A DNA stretch of 64,000 bases from an uncultured Verrucomicrobiae bacterium (GTDB taxonomy: Bacteria > Verrucomicrobiota > Verrucomicrobiia > Limisphaerales > UBA1096): NCBI GenBank assembly GCA_937770485.1, contig CALJHX010000008.1:32818-96817 (forward strand), in the 5' to 3' direction. Shown here one piece after another: positions 1 to 9,385 of this stretch. The notes under the pieces were generated by a model that made no database searches, was not told the DNA's origin, and was given only the letters and a program-made list of their open reading frames with translations. Each line of letters starts with the position of its first letter. The first letter of the stretch is position 1. The translations under genes and the position numbers were made by a program.

Positions 1-1076
1 CTGCCGGTCTTGGCGTCGAGGCAGGTGACCATTCCGCCTGAGTCGCTAACGAAGTATATTTCTTTGCCAACCAGGATCGGCGACGAGACGGCTGGAACGC
101 TACGCTTGCACGCCCAAGCGATCTCAGGCTTGGCCTTGGTTATGTCGAACGCAATCAACTGCGGACGCATGAAGCTGGTGCCGATGTAAACCATGCCATC
201 ACCAACTACCGGCTTAGGCACGATCGAAAAACCAAGTGAACCGTACTTCACCTTCCAAAGTTCCTCGCCGCTTGCGGGGTCGTAACCGTACAACCAGTCT
301 GCCGCCGGCGAGATGACGACGTCACGCCCATGCACTTTGGTGACGACTGGCGTGCCGTAGGCTTTTTTCAGTTGCGGGTTACTGTTCATCTCACCGGAGC
401 GCCGAGTCTGCCAAGCGAGCTTGCCGGTGCGCTTGTCGAGCGCGGCGATGAACTGCCGGTCGCTGCCGTCCATGTGAAAGATCAGCAGGTCGTTCCAAAT
501 AATTGGCGAGCCGCCCGGTCCGTTCTCGTGCATCACCCGCAGATCCTGATTCGTCCAAAGCACCTTGCCACTTTTCATGTCGAGACACGCGGAACCGTAT
601 GAACCGTTTTGAGAGTAGAGTTTGCCGTCCTCCACGACCGGTGTGGGTGAGGCATAGCTGTTCGTCTTGTGCACCCACTGCGGATTTTCCTTTTTAAGCA
701 ATTCGATGTCTTTGACGATCTTGCCGCTGGATTTATCAATGCAGAGCGTGTGAATGCGCACTTCGGACAAGACGATCAACGGCTGGCCGCCGGTGTTGGC
801 TTTCAATCGCTCCTTTTTCTTCTCCTCGGACGCGAGGGTTTCGTGTGCTACTGTCACCCAAACTTGGTTGTCTAGAATGACCGGCGAAGACCAACCGCGC
901 CCGGGCAACTCGGTACGCCATGAGACATTTTTCACCTCGCTCCACTCGGCCGGCAGCTTGGAGGCGTCGGCGTGGCCTTGGCCACCCGGCCCGCGCCACT
1001 GGGGCCAATCGGCTAGGGCAGGGGAGATCGCAGCCAGCGAAGCGGCGACAACGGCGAATGCAATTTTTGTTTTCAT
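1..1076 (-). CDS. PQQ-type beta-propeller protein, secreted (3' end outside window)
   Basis: An open frame starts at the ATG at 1076 and runs off the left edge with no stop, giving about 358 residues. The N-terminus is a Sec signal peptide (MKTKIAFAVVAASLAAISPALA), followed by the DWPQWRGPGG motif that opens many PVC propeller proteins. Blade-like segments with G-K-x-x-W or A-W signatures repeat through the rest (SGKVLW, TGKLAW, SGEELW). This is the family annotated as outer membrane protein assembly BamB-like or PQQ-binding-like repeat protein; substrate and partner are unknown. Two relatives lie in this window (17820-19064 and 55291-56505), and the first 50 residues resemble the former most. 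No PQQ-dependent catalytic residues can be assigned, so an enzymatic role is not supported. Confidence 0.85.
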   Translation of the reverse strand, partial: MKTKIAFAVVAASLAAISPALADWPQWRGPGGQGHADASKLPAEWSEVKNVSWRTELPGRGWSSPVILDNQVWVTVAHETLASEEKKKERLKANTGGQPLIVLSEVRIHTLCIDKSSGKIVKDIELLKKENPQWVHKTNSYASPTPVVEDGKLYSQNGSYGSACLDMKSGKVLWTNQDLRVMHENGPGGSPIIWNDLLIFHMDGSDRQFIAALDKRTGKLAWQTRRSGEMNSNPQLKKAYGTPVVTKVHGRDVVISPAADWLYGYDPASGEELWKVKYGSLGFSIVPKPVVGDGMVYIGTSFMRPQLIAFDITKAKPEIAWACKRSVPAVSSPILVGKEIYFVSDSGGMVTCLDAKTG

Positions 1077-1223
1077 GTAAACTTGGCCAAGCGGCAGTTT
1101 TGTGTGCGGTGTAGTGTACCAAGCCTAAGCCGCCGGGCAACCTTTCTCCGTCGCTTGGCCAAGTCCTTGCCGCTTGTTTTGCTTGCAAGGATGGCCGCTT
1201 GCCTTTAGCCCAAGTCGCGTCTG

Positions 1224-2300
1224 ATGGAGAGAGAGGCGTTAAAAAAAACCAGCCGCATGGTGGTCAAGTTTGGCACCGGCATTCTGACCAGCCGCAGCAA
1301 ACAGATCGATCCCGGTCAAATAGAGCAACTGGTAGCCCAAGTGGCAGCCCAGCGCCAGGCCGGCCGGGAGATCATTGTCGTGTCATCCGGCGCCGTTGGT
1401 GCCGGCATGGGCGTGCTCGCTATGGACAAGCGCCCCACCGACCTGTCCGACCTGCAAGCCTGCGCCGCCGTTGGCCAGTCGCAGCTCATGTCCACCTACA
1501 CGGAACTGTTTGCCAGGCACAACATGCAGGTCGCCCAGGTGCTCCTCACGCATGATGACATCGAGCACCGAGAACGCCACCTCAACGCCCGCAACACGCT
1601 CGTCTCCCTGCTCGACAAGGGCGTCGTGCCGATCGTCAACGAGAACGACGCCGTTAGCTACACCGAGCTGAAATTCGGCGACAACGACTGGCTCGCGGCA
1701 CTGGTTGCCTGTCTGCTCCCGGCCGACCTGCTGATCCTCCTCACCACCGTCGACGGCTTAATAGAGAACTTTGGCAAAAAAAATCCCCGCACGATCCCGC
1801 TTGTCGAGACAATCGATGCGAGTATCCAAAAACTCGCTGGTGGCACATTGAGCGCCAGCGCCGTCGGCGGCATGGAAGCCAAGCTCCGCGCCGCCAAGAT
1901 GGCCGCCCGCACCGGCATCCCAATGGTCATCGCCTCTGGCAAGAAGAAGCGCGTCCTCGCCAACATTATCGACGGTCGCGAGGAGGGAACTTTTTTCACC
2001 CCGCGCCCCGGCCGCCTCAAGGGCCACAAGCGGCGCATCGCCTTTTTTCATCATCCCAAGGGATCGCTGTGGGTGGATGACGGCGCGCGTGACGCTTTGC
2101 GCGACAAGGGTAAGAGTCTTTTGCCCCCCGGCGTGGCCAAGTGCAACGGCGACTTTGCGAAAGGTGATGTTGTGCGCATCTGCGATATTAATGGCACCGA
2201 GTTTTCACGCGGCATCAGCCGCTTCGATGCCAATGAGATCCGCGCCCGAGAACTTAAGGGCATCGAGATTGTCCACCGAAATGACCTCGTCATTCTCTGA
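1224..2300 (+). CDS. proB: Glutamate 5-kinase
   Basis: Phosphorylates L-glutamate at the gamma-carboxyl with ATP, the first committed step of proline synthesis in the cytoplasm. The 358-residue product matches the usual length (about 367 in E. coli). An amino-acid-kinase domain fills the first 250 residues, with the phosphate-binding VVKFGTGIL segment near residue 13 and the VVSSGAVGAGM substrate loop; the last 80 residues form a PUA domain (WVDDGARDAL onward). The ATG at 1224 has no clear Shine-Dalgarno. The stop is one base before the mazG ATG, so the two are probably co-transcribed. proA is not in the window. Two copies of the CTTGGCCAAG palindrome lie in the 147-bp leader. Confidence 0.96.
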   Translation: MEREALKKTSRMVVKFGTGILTSRSKQIDPGQIEQLVAQVAAQRQAGREIIVVSSGAVGAGMGVLAMDKRPTDLSDLQACAAVGQSQLMSTYTELFARHNMQVAQVLLTHDDIEHRERHLNARNTLVSLLDKGVVPIVNENDAVSYTELKFGDNDWLAALVACLLPADLLILLTTVDGLIENFGKKNPRTIPLVETIDASIQKLAGGTLSASAVGGMEAKLRAAKMAARTGIPMVIASGKKKRVLANIIDGREEGTFFTPRPGRLKGHKRRIAFFHHPKGSLWVDDGARDALRDKGKSLLPPGVAKCNGDFAKGDVVRICDINGTEFSRGISRFDANEIRARELKGIEIVHRNDLVIL

Positions 2301-2301
2301 C

Positions 2302-3009
2302 ATGCCAGCCAAGCGCAAACCCAAAAATAAAAAACCTGCGATCGACGAACTTATTGAGGTAATGACGCGCCTGCGCGGCCCCGGTGGCTGCCCGTGGGAC
2401 CGCGAGCAGGATCATAAGTCGATCCGTTTCCACGCCGTCGAGGAGGTGTACGAGTTGATCGATGCCATCGAGGCCGACGACGACCAAGAGATGCTCGAGG
2501 AATGTGGCGACCTGCTACTGCAAGTCGTCTTCCACTGCCAACTGGCCAGTGAACGCAAGGTGTTCGACTTCGAGCAAGCTGCCCGCACCATTACTGACAA
2601 GCTCATCCGTCGCCACCCTCACGTTTTTGGCGACTCAAAAGCCGAGGACGTGGACGCTGTCTGGGAGCAGTGGGAAAAAATAAAGCGCGAAGAAAAGCAG
2701 GGCACCCGACACGAGCGCCCCTCCGTGCTCGACGGTATCCCGCGCCACCTGCCGTCACTGCAGCGCACCGAAAAGCTCATCAAAAAAGCGCGTAAAAACA
2801 GCCTCGCCGACAAGCCCTTGGCCAAGCCGGCCAAGCAACGCTATACCAAGGCCACCCTGGCCAAGGAGTTGTTCGCTCTCGCCGAGTACGCTCAGCGCAA
2901 AGGTTGGCAACCCGAGGCACTTCTCCGTGCCGAAGCCAATCGCCACGAAAAAGTGCTTCGCAAAAAGGAAGCCAAGGCGGGTTTAGAATTGATAGCCGAA
3001 GCCAACTAA
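2302..3009 (+). CDS. mazG: Nucleoside triphosphate pyrophosphohydrolase MazG
   Basis: Hydrolyses (d)NTPs to NMP and pyrophosphate, a house-cleaning activity against aberrant or excess nucleotides. The product of about 235 residues is slightly shorter than E. coli MazG (263). The diagnostic LRGPGGCPWDREQ segment is near residue 23, followed by the metal-binding EEVYELIDAI and EECGDLL acidic helices (the EExxE and ExxD pattern), and a second MazG-like half with a Lys/Ala-rich linker. The frame is open far upstream inside proB, but the ATG at 2302, one base after the proB stop, is the natural start; an in-frame ATG at 2281 would overlap proB. The linker LADKPLAKPAKQR is partly encoded by a CTTGGCCAAG palindrome. 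Confidence 0.93.
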   Translation: MPAKRKPKNKKPAIDELIEVMTRLRGPGGCPWDREQDHKSIRFHAVEEVYELIDAIEADDDQEMLEECGDLLLQVVFHCQLASERKVFDFEQAARTITDKLIRRHPHVFGDSKAEDVDAVWEQWEKIKREEKQGTRHERPSVLDGIPRHLPSLQRTEKLIKKARKNSLADKPLAKPAKQRYTKATLAKELFALAEYAQRKGWQPEALLRAEANRHEKVLRKKEAKAGLELIAEAN

Positions 3010-3042
3010 ATAAACGCCGCTTTAGAGTGCAATCAAAATTTT

Positions 3043-5385
3043 TCACTCGTACAGGAGATGTTTTGCTCGGCGGCCGGTGAATTTGGCTAGGTCGGTTTTC
3101 CAGAGCGCCTTGATTTGTGTCAGCGTTTTGCCTTGGCCGAGAGCCTCGAGAGTGGGGGGGTGGCAGAGGAGGCGGCCAACCTTGGCCAAGCGGAAGCTCT
3201 TCGGGTACAACTCGTGCAGCACACGAGCAATGTCAATGCCCAGTGGCACGGCGCGCAGTTTGTGGCGGTCGGTGATGATGATGTTCACGCCGCCGCACGA
3301 CTCGTCCTTGTGCACGCTATAGTCGGGCGTGAAGCGGATCGGCACAAACCGGACGCCCGGCTGGCCAAGCGCGTTGAGTTTGTCGGATAATTTTACGTCA
3401 TCGATGTACGGCGCACCGATTACCTCGAATGGAGTGTCGGTGCCACGGCCGACGGACATCGCGGTCTCGAGCAGGCCGATGCCGGGGTAAAGCAGCGCCT
3501 GGGTGAGGCTGCGCATGTTGGGCGACGGATTCGTCCACGGTTGGCCGGTGGTGTCGAACAGTTGGCTACGTTTCCAACCCTCGATTTTCACGATCTGCAA
3601 CTCGAGGCCAATGTTGCGCTCGGCGTTGATCATCCTTGCCAGCTCGCCGGCGGTCATGCCGTGTTGCACCGGGATGTTGTGGTATGCGATGAACTGGCTC
3701 GGCCCAAGTCTTACCGGCCCGGCAACGGTAGTGCCTATCGGGTTTACGCGGTCGAGCACGATGAATTTCACACCGGCCTCAGCGGCCGCCTCCATCGCCA
3801 GTCCCATCGTTGAAATGTAGGTGTAAAACCGGCAGCCGACGTCTTGAATGTCAAAGATCAAGGTGTCGAGTCCGGCGAGTTGCTCCTGTGTCGGCTTGCG
3901 GCTTTTGCCGTATAGGCTGTAAATCTTGAGCCCTGATTTTGTGTCGGTGCCATCGTTGACTTTCTCATCTAGTTTGCCGTACAGCCCGTGCTCAGGACTG
4001 AACAGCACCGTGAGCTCAACCTCATTCGACGTTCTCAAAAAATCCAGGGTCGAGCGGCGGTTTCGGTCATGGCCGGTGTGGTTGGTGATTAGTCCAACCT
4101 TCGTGCCCTTGGGTAGAATACCTTTTCGCTGCCGTAACACGTCGGCTCCATTGAGCACGCCCGGCGCATTGCTGCCGCCAAACGAAAACTCCCGCAACGC
4201 CTCGGCGGTCAGGGTGGCGACTTCGCGGCGTAGCGCGATGACGTTGCCTTTGCCGTCGGGATGCGTGCGACTGGTCATGAGAATCACCGTAGTTTTGGTG
4301 GCTGGATCGACCCATAACGAACTGCCGGTCCAGCCGGTGTGCCCGAAGCCGCCGATCTTGAAATGGTTGCCGCGAGGACTTGAGTACGGCGAGTCGATGT
4401 CCCAACCGAGGCCGCGTTTGGCCTTCATGCCCTTCGGCGTGTGAACCGAAGTCATCAACCGAACTGTCTCACTTTTGAAAATGCGCCGACCATTCAATTT
4501 GCCGCCGTTGAGCATCATTTGGGCAAAGCGCGATAGGTCGGCAGCAGTAGTGAAAAGCCCAGCATGACCTGCAACGCCATCCATGCGGCGAGCTGTCGGA
4601 TCGTGAACAATGCCATGTAAAATTTCACCATCCACGCGTTCGGTTGGTGCAACTCGACTACGTTTTTTAAAGGGGGGCAAGAAGCCGGTATCACGCATGC
4701 CAAGCCGCTGGTAAATATGCTTGGAAGTGAATTCGTCTAGCATTTGACCTGACGCCAGTTGAACAATTTCACCAAGCAATATGAAGTTAATATCGCTGTA
4801 ACGAAACTTGGTGCCCGGCTGCGCCGTCAACCTCTCCTCCTTGGCCAAATCAATAGCCTTGGCAAGGCCACTCCAGGTAGGTTTGGAAGACAGGCTAGGC
4901 CGAAGTCCGGAAGTATGGGTAAGCAGATGTCGAATTGTCACTGCTCCCTTGCCGTGAGCCTTAAAGTTGGTAATCCAGTGATCGACCTTGTCGTCGAGTC
5001 GAAGTTTATCGCGTTCGGCCAACAGCATAATGGCAGGAGCGGTGGCAATGACCTTGGTCAATGATGCGCTGTCAAAAATGGTGTCATATGTCATCGGCAG
5101 AAATTCCGGCGCCACCGCCTTGGCCCCGTACGATTTTTGATACACCGCGCCGCCATGTTCAATACGCACGACCACACCAGGAACTCTGCCAGCGGCGATG
5201 GTACCCTCGATCGCCTCGTCGATCGCCTCTAGTTTGGCCAATCGAAATACGGTTGAAAAAGTCTGACTTTTTGTTGCAGATGTCTGGCCAGACGATCGCA
5301 AGTGAGATTGCGGATTGGGCACCTGACAGGCCGTCAAATTCAATAACAGAGCTAAACTGAGTGATTTTCCAACAAATCTTTGCAT
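3043..5385 (-). CDS. Lipoprotein fusing a serine beta-lactamase-fold hydrolase to a NamZ (DUF1343) exo-muramidase domain
   Basis: This 780-residue protein has a lipobox (LTAC, Cys20), so it should be lipid-anchored outside the cytoplasmic membrane. Residues of about 50-400 form a beta-lactamase/PBP-like domain with SLTK at 108-111 (nucleophile Ser108), a YSD triad and an HTG in place of KTG. From about residue 410 the chain is DUF1343, the family of NamZ exo-N-acetylmuramidases (GLITNHTG, FSPEHGL, DIQDVG, RVNP and PNMRS motifs visible). Both halves belong to families acting on peptidoglycan fragments, so a turnover or recycling role is inferred; the exact substrate is not. The ATG at 5385 gives a perfect signal peptide. 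It converges on mazG with a 33-bp gap. Confidence 0.88.
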   Translation of the reverse strand: MQRFVGKSLSLALLLNLTACQVPNPQSHLRSSGQTSATKSQTFSTVFRLAKLEAIDEAIEGTIAAGRVPGVVVRIEHGGAVYQKSYGAKAVAPEFLPMTYDTIFDSASLTKVIATAPAIMLLAERDKLRLDDKVDHWITNFKAHGKGAVTIRHLLTHTSGLRPSLSSKPTWSGLAKAIDLAKEERLTAQPGTKFRYSDINFILLGEIVQLASGQMLDEFTSKHIYQRLGMRDTGFLPPFKKRSRVAPTERVDGEILHGIVHDPTARRMDGVAGHAGLFTTAADLSRFAQMMLNGGKLNGRRIFKSETVRLMTSVHTPKGMKAKRGLGWDIDSPYSSPRGNHFKIGGFGHTGWTGSSLWVDPATKTTVILMTSRTHPDGKGNVIALRREVATLTAEALREFSFGGSNAPGVLNGADVLRQRKGILPKGTKVGLITNHTGHDRNRRSTLDFLRTSNEVELTVLFSPEHGLYGKLDEKVNDGTDTKSGLKIYSLYGKSRKPTQEQLAGLDTLIFDIQDVGCRFYTYISTMGLAMEAAAEAGVKFIVLDRVNPIGTTVAGPVRLGPSQFIAYHNIPVQHGMTAGELARMINAERNIGLELQIVKIEGWKRSQLFDTTGQPWTNPSPNMRSLTQALLYPGIGLLETAMSVGRGTDTPFEVIGAPYIDDVKLSDKLNALGQPGVRFVPIRFTPDYSVHKDESCGGVNIIITDRHKLRAVPLGIDIARVLHELYPKSFRLAKVGRLLCHPPTLEALGQGKTLTQIKALWKTDLAKFTGRRAKHLLYE

Positions 5386-5537
5386 ATGCTAGACCTAGCT
5401 TACTGCTTGATGGCACCACGGCCAAGTGAAAGGTCTGCTAAAGGTAAAGTTAGAATTAAGTATAAAAAAACTATACAAAATAATACACTCGACGGTGTTG
5501 GTGTTCATTCGATAAGGTTATTTTTTTTTTGAATCTC

Positions 5538-6326
5538 ATGCCGCTTGTGAGCAATATTTTAAGTTCTTCGCTTGGTCAAAAGTATTTGATGGCTCTTTCT
5601 GGAGTTGGGTTGTTCGGCTTCATTGTCGTGCACATGCTTGGTAATTTGACGATTCTCGCGGGTCCGTCGGCAATCAATGAATACGCGGCGAAGTTGCACA
5701 GCATGGGGCCTCTCCTTTGGATAGCCAGGATCGGGTTGCTGGGAATGGCCGGAGTTCACATTTGGGCCGCGGTCAGATTAACGCGGGATAATCGAAAAGC
5801 ACGATCTGTCCAATACGAAGGAGTCGTTGACCCAGTCGATCGACACCGTAAGAGCAAGATTGTCTCCACCTACGCTTCCCGTACCATGATTTACAGTGGA
5901 TTGATCATCGCCGCCTTCGCATTGTTTCATATAGCACACTTTACTTGGAAAATCCCACAAATTAACGGTGTGGAGGTGGACTTCGAAACATTTTATGTTT
6001 ACGAAGTGAGTGCGGGCTCAGATCAAGTCGCTTATCTTACACCTCTACCAGACGGCGTCGGTAAAGAAGGGGAAAACGCAGTTGATGTTTATAAAATGCT
6101 GACGACCGGGTTCAAAGTCTGGTGGGTTTCTATTTTTTATGTAATTGCCGTTGGGCTACTTTGTATTCATTTGAGCCATGGCTTGAGTGCCATGTTCCAA
6201 TCCCTTGGGTTGAAAACCAAGGCCTACGAAAAGTGGATTGATCACTTTGCCTGCGCTACTGGCTGGTTACTTTTCGGAGGATATGCCTCAGTACCGGTGA
6301 GCATACTACTTGGAATTATCCCATAA
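5538..6326 (+). CDS. sdhC: Succinate dehydrogenase cytochrome b subunit
   Basis: Membrane anchor of complex II that binds heme b and passes electrons from the SdhB iron-sulfur protein to quinone. The 262 residues carry about five hydrophobic segments, as in the single-anchor-subunit enzymes of Bacillus and Bacteroidota, so no separate sdhD is expected. Candidate heme-ligand histidines sit in membrane helices ([23 protein letters not shown]). The ATG at 5538 was chosen; a TTG at 5529, 11 nt after an AAGG at 5514-5517, is a possible alternative. It is the first gene of sdhCAB and uses more A/T-ending codons than the rest of the window. The sdhA start lies 1 nt past its stop. Confidence 0.93.
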   Translation: MPLVSNILSSSLGQKYLMALSGVGLFGFIVVHMLGNLTILAGPSAINEYAAKLHSMGPLLWIARIGLLGMAGVHIWAAVRLTRDNRKARSVQYEGVVDPVDRHRKSKIVSTYASRTMIYSGLIIAAFALFHIAHFTWKIPQINGVEVDFETFYVYEVSAGSDQVAYLTPLPDGVGKEGENAVDVYKMLTTGFKVWWVSIFYVIAVGLLCIHLSHGLSAMFQSLGLKTKAYEKWIDHFACATGWLLFGGYASVPVSILLGIIP

Positions 6327-6327
6327 A

Positions 6328-8373
6328 ATGGTCGCAAAGAAAAAAACAGCCAAGTCTAAAGTTAAAACTTCGGTAAATAAATCCTCACGCAATTCTGCCG
6401 ACTCGATGAATGTATCTTCACGAGCTAAAAAACCGTTTAGTCTGAAGCCCAATATTCCACCCGGCCCAATATCAGAAAAGTGGGAGAAACATAAGTTTAA
6501 TTTGAAACTGGTCACCCCAGCCAACAAGCGTAAATTTGAAATCATCGTGGTGGGCAGTGGCTTGGCCGGTGCCTCCTCGGCCGCTACATTGGCTGAATTG
6601 GGATACAACGTGAAATGCTTCTGCTATCAGGATAGCCCACGTCGTGCCCACTCAATCGCCGCGCAGGGTGGCATCAATGCAGCCAAGAATTACCAGAATG
6701 ACGGCGACTCGGTGTACCGGCTTTTTTACGATACAGTGAAGGGTGGTGACTACCGGTCGCGGGAGGCCAACGTGTATCGGCTTGCTCAGGTCAGCGTGGA
6801 CATCATCGACCAATGCTCTGCACAAGGGGTTCCATTTGCTCGCGAGTATGGTGGCCTTTTGGCCAATAGATCATTTGGAGGAGCGCAAGTCAGCCGCACA
6901 TTCTATGCACGAGGTCAGACAGGGCAGCAACTACTGCTCGGTGCTTATTCTGCGCTTAACCGGCAGATCGGACTGGGAAAGGTAAAAATGCACTGTCGTA
7001 CTGAAATGTTGGATATCGTTTTGGTGAATGGCCATGCCAAAGGTATTGTGGTGCGCGACATGGTCACTGGCAAAATAAGCCGTCACTCGGCACACGCTGT
7101 CGTTCTGGCAACCGGTGGTTACGGGAACGCGTTTTTTCTTTCGACGAATGCTAAAGGTTGCAACGTCACAGCAACTTTTCGAGCATACAAACGAGGCGCG
7201 GGGTTTGCTAACCCCTGCTACACTCAGATTCACCCCACATGCATACCCGTAAGCGGCTCTCACCAAAGCAAACTCACGTTGATGAGTGAATCGCTCCGCA
7301 ACGACGGCCGGGTCTGGGTGCCTAAAGACAAAAAAGTTGCCGAGAAAATTCGTAGAGGCGAACTGAAACCGAGCGATGTTTCCGAGGAGAATCGCGACTA
7401 TTATCTGGAGAGTAAATATCCCAGCTTCGGCAACCTTGTGCCCCGCGATTTAGCCTCCCGTAACGCCAAAGAAGTCTGCGATGAAGGACGGGGGGTAGTT
7501 GCCTCTGGTTTGGGGGTTTATCTGGATTTTACCGATGCCATCGAGAGATTGGGCGAAAATACCGTCCGCGAACGCTATGGTAATCTTTTCGATATGTATG
7601 AAAAGATCACGGGCACCAACGCGTACCAAAACCCAATGACCATTTATCCTGCGGTCCACTACACGATGGGAGGTCTATGGGTGGACTATAACTTGATGAG
7701 CAACCTCCCTGGCTTATTTGCCATCGGTGAAGCCAACTTTTCGGATCACGGTGCCAACAGACTCGGTGCCAGTGCGTTGATGCAGGGTCTTGCAGACGGA
7801 TACTTCGTGCTGCCATACACCATAGGTCAGTATCTTGCTGAAATCGGCGAGGGCGACCGGCCAAGCTTGGATGATCCTGCTTTCATAAGTGTTCAGGACG
7901 AAGTCGAATGCAGAATCAATACCATGCTTTCCATAAAAGGCGAACGCACACCGACTTCATTTCACCGTGAGCTGGGACAGATCATGTGGGACAAGTGCGG
8001 CATGGAACGCAACAAGACACAACTCCAAGAGGCTATCAAATTAATTCCCCGCTTAAGGCAGGAATTCTGGAGTAATTTAAAGATTCCTGGTGAAAACGCA
8101 TCCTTGAATCAAAGCCTTGAACGTGCCGGACGCGTAGCAGACTTTCTCGAGTTTGGTGAGTTGATGTGCCGCGATGCATTGCAACGCGAAGAATCATGCG
8201 GGGGTCACTTTCGGAGTGAGCACCAAACCACCGAGGGTGAAGCAAAACGTAATGACGATGATTTCTCATACGTCAGTGCCTGGGAGTACATGGGCGAAAA
8301 CAAGAACCCAAAACTCCACAAAGAACCACTCAAGTACGAAGAGGTGAAGATGACCCAGCGGAATTACAAATGA
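6328..8373 (+). CDS. sdhA: Succinate dehydrogenase flavoprotein subunit
   Basis: Catalytic subunit of complex II, oxidising succinate to fumarate with covalently bound FAD. The 681-residue product has a basic N-terminal extension of about 65 residues (Lys/Ser-rich, no signal peptide), then the FAD-binding GSGLAG at 76-81 and HSIAAQGG, in which His108 is the expected covalent FAD attachment site. The HPTCIP and NRLGASAL segments of the active site and FAD domain are present. This is the large flavoprotein subtype that pairs with a single five-helix cytochrome b. The ATG at 6328 is 1 nt past sdhC; an upstream TTG at 6310 would overlap sdhC. The long charged N-terminal tail is unusual compared with the roughly 640-residue relatives. 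Confidence 0.95.
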   Translation: MVAKKKTAKSKVKTSVNKSSRNSADSMNVSSRAKKPFSLKPNIPPGPISEKWEKHKFNLKLVTPANKRKFEIIVVGSGLAGASSAATLAELGYNVKCFCYQDSPRRAHSIAAQGGINAAKNYQNDGDSVYRLFYDTVKGGDYRSREANVYRLAQVSVDIIDQCSAQGVPFAREYGGLLANRSFGGAQVSRTFYARGQTGQQLLLGAYSALNRQIGLGKVKMHCRTEMLDIVLVNGHAKGIVVRDMVTGKISRHSAHAVVLATGGYGNAFFLSTNAKGCNVTATFRAYKRGAGFANPCYTQIHPTCIPVSGSHQSKLTLMSESLRNDGRVWVPKDKKVAEKIRRGELKPSDVSEENRDYYLESKYPSFGNLVPRDLASRNAKEVCDEGRGVVASGLGVYLDFTDAIERLGENTVRERYGNLFDMYEKITGTNAYQNPMTIYPAVHYTMGGLWVDYNLMSNLPGLFAIGEANFSDHGANRLGASALMQGLADGYFVLPYTIGQYLAEIGEGDRPSLDDPAFISVQDEVECRINTMLSIKGERTPTSFHRELGQIMWDKCGMERNKTQLQEAIKLIPRLRQEFWSNLKIPGENASLNQSLERAGRVADFLEFGELMCRDALQREESCGGHFRSEHQTTEGEAKRNDDDFSYVSAWEYMGENKNPKLHKEPLKYEEVKMTQRNYK

Positions 8374-8604
8374 GTCTATGGCTAAGATTCGAAAGTTATG
8401 AAAACGCGGTTTCGATTTCAAAAATTGCACGTGTGGATGGCATACCTAAATCAATGTTGTTCCCTCACACGCGATGAGCCTTACATTGACTAAAAATACC
8501 ATGAGACCGCACTTGAAGAGATTAACCAACTTGTATGAAAAACAGTGGGGCTTGAAAAATTCGCTGGAAGTCAATGGCTCCAAAACTCAATTTTTAAGGA
8601 TCTA

Positions 8605-9357
8605 ATGAATTTAACCCTCAAAGTATGGCGCCAAGAGAATGCAGACGATCCCGGCCATTTTGAAGTCTACATGGCTCAGGACATCAGTCCGGATATGTCT
8701 TTTCTAGAAATGCTCGATATCGTCAATGAATACATTATCGCTGATGACGGAGAGCCAATCGCATTCGACTCCGATTGCCGTGAAGGTATTTGCGGAGCCT
8801 GCTCGATGGTCATCAATGGTGTGCCGCATGGGGGGCAGCAGGGCACTACTGCCTGTCAGTTACACATGCGGCACTTCTGCTCTGGGGATACCGTTACCAT
8901 TGAGCCATGGCGGGCGACGGCTTTTCCAGTGCATCGGGATTTGATTGTTGATCGCACATCATTTGAAAGGATACAGCAGGCCGGCGGCTTCATCAGCGTG
9001 CGTACAGGCAGTGTGCCGGATGCCAACGCCACGCTAGTACCGAAGGGAGATGCCGACCTCGCGATGGACGCCGCCCAGTGCATCGGCTGTGGAGCTTGTG
9101 TCGCTGCCTGTAAGAACGCCAGTGCCATGCTCTTCGTGGCAGCCAAGGTGTCGCACTTAAGCCTTGTGCCACAGGGCCAACCCGAACGTGAACGCCGTGC
9201 CATAGCAATGGTTAAGCAGATGGACAAGGAAGGATTTGGAAACTGCACCGTTACCGGTGCCTGCGAGGCCGTTTGTCCGAAAGAAATCTCTATCGATTTT
9301 ATCGGACGCCTGAACCGTGAATACGGCAGGGCAATTCTAAAAAAAGGCAACGCCTGA
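8605..9357 (+). CDS. sdhB: Succinate dehydrogenase iron-sulfur subunit
   Basis: Carries electrons from SdhA flavin to the quinone site through three iron-sulfur clusters. In 250 residues the plant-type 2Fe-2S cysteines are at 58, 63 and 66 (CREGICGAC) with a fourth in TTACQLH, and the C-terminal ferredoxin domain has [11 protein letters not shown] and CEAVCPK motifs. AAGGA at 8596-8600 is a good Shine-Dalgarno and decides the ATG at 8605 over an in-frame start at 8545. The 231-bp gap after sdhA has no recognisable gene or strong hairpin, an unusually large spacer inside an sdh operon. The downstream glyS gene converges on it with a 28-bp gap. Confidence 0.95.
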   Translation: MNLTLKVWRQENADDPGHFEVYMAQDISPDMSFLEMLDIVNEYIIADDGEPIAFDSDCREGICGACSMVINGVPHGGQQGTTACQLHMRHFCSGDTVTIEPWRATAFPVHRDLIVDRTSFERIQQAGGFISVRTGSVPDANATLVPKGDADLAMDAAQCIGCGACVAACKNASAMLFVAAKVSHLSLVPQGQPERERRAIAMVKQMDKEGFGNCTVTGACEAVCPKEISIDFIGRLNREYGRAILKKGNA

Positions 9358-9385
9358 ACAGCTTCCGCTTGGCCAAATACGGTAG

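Noticed and set aside
8374..8604. The sdhA-sdhB gap as a hidden small gene or transposon scar
   Set aside because: No open frame with a ribosome-binding site, no terminal inverted repeats and no target duplication were found.
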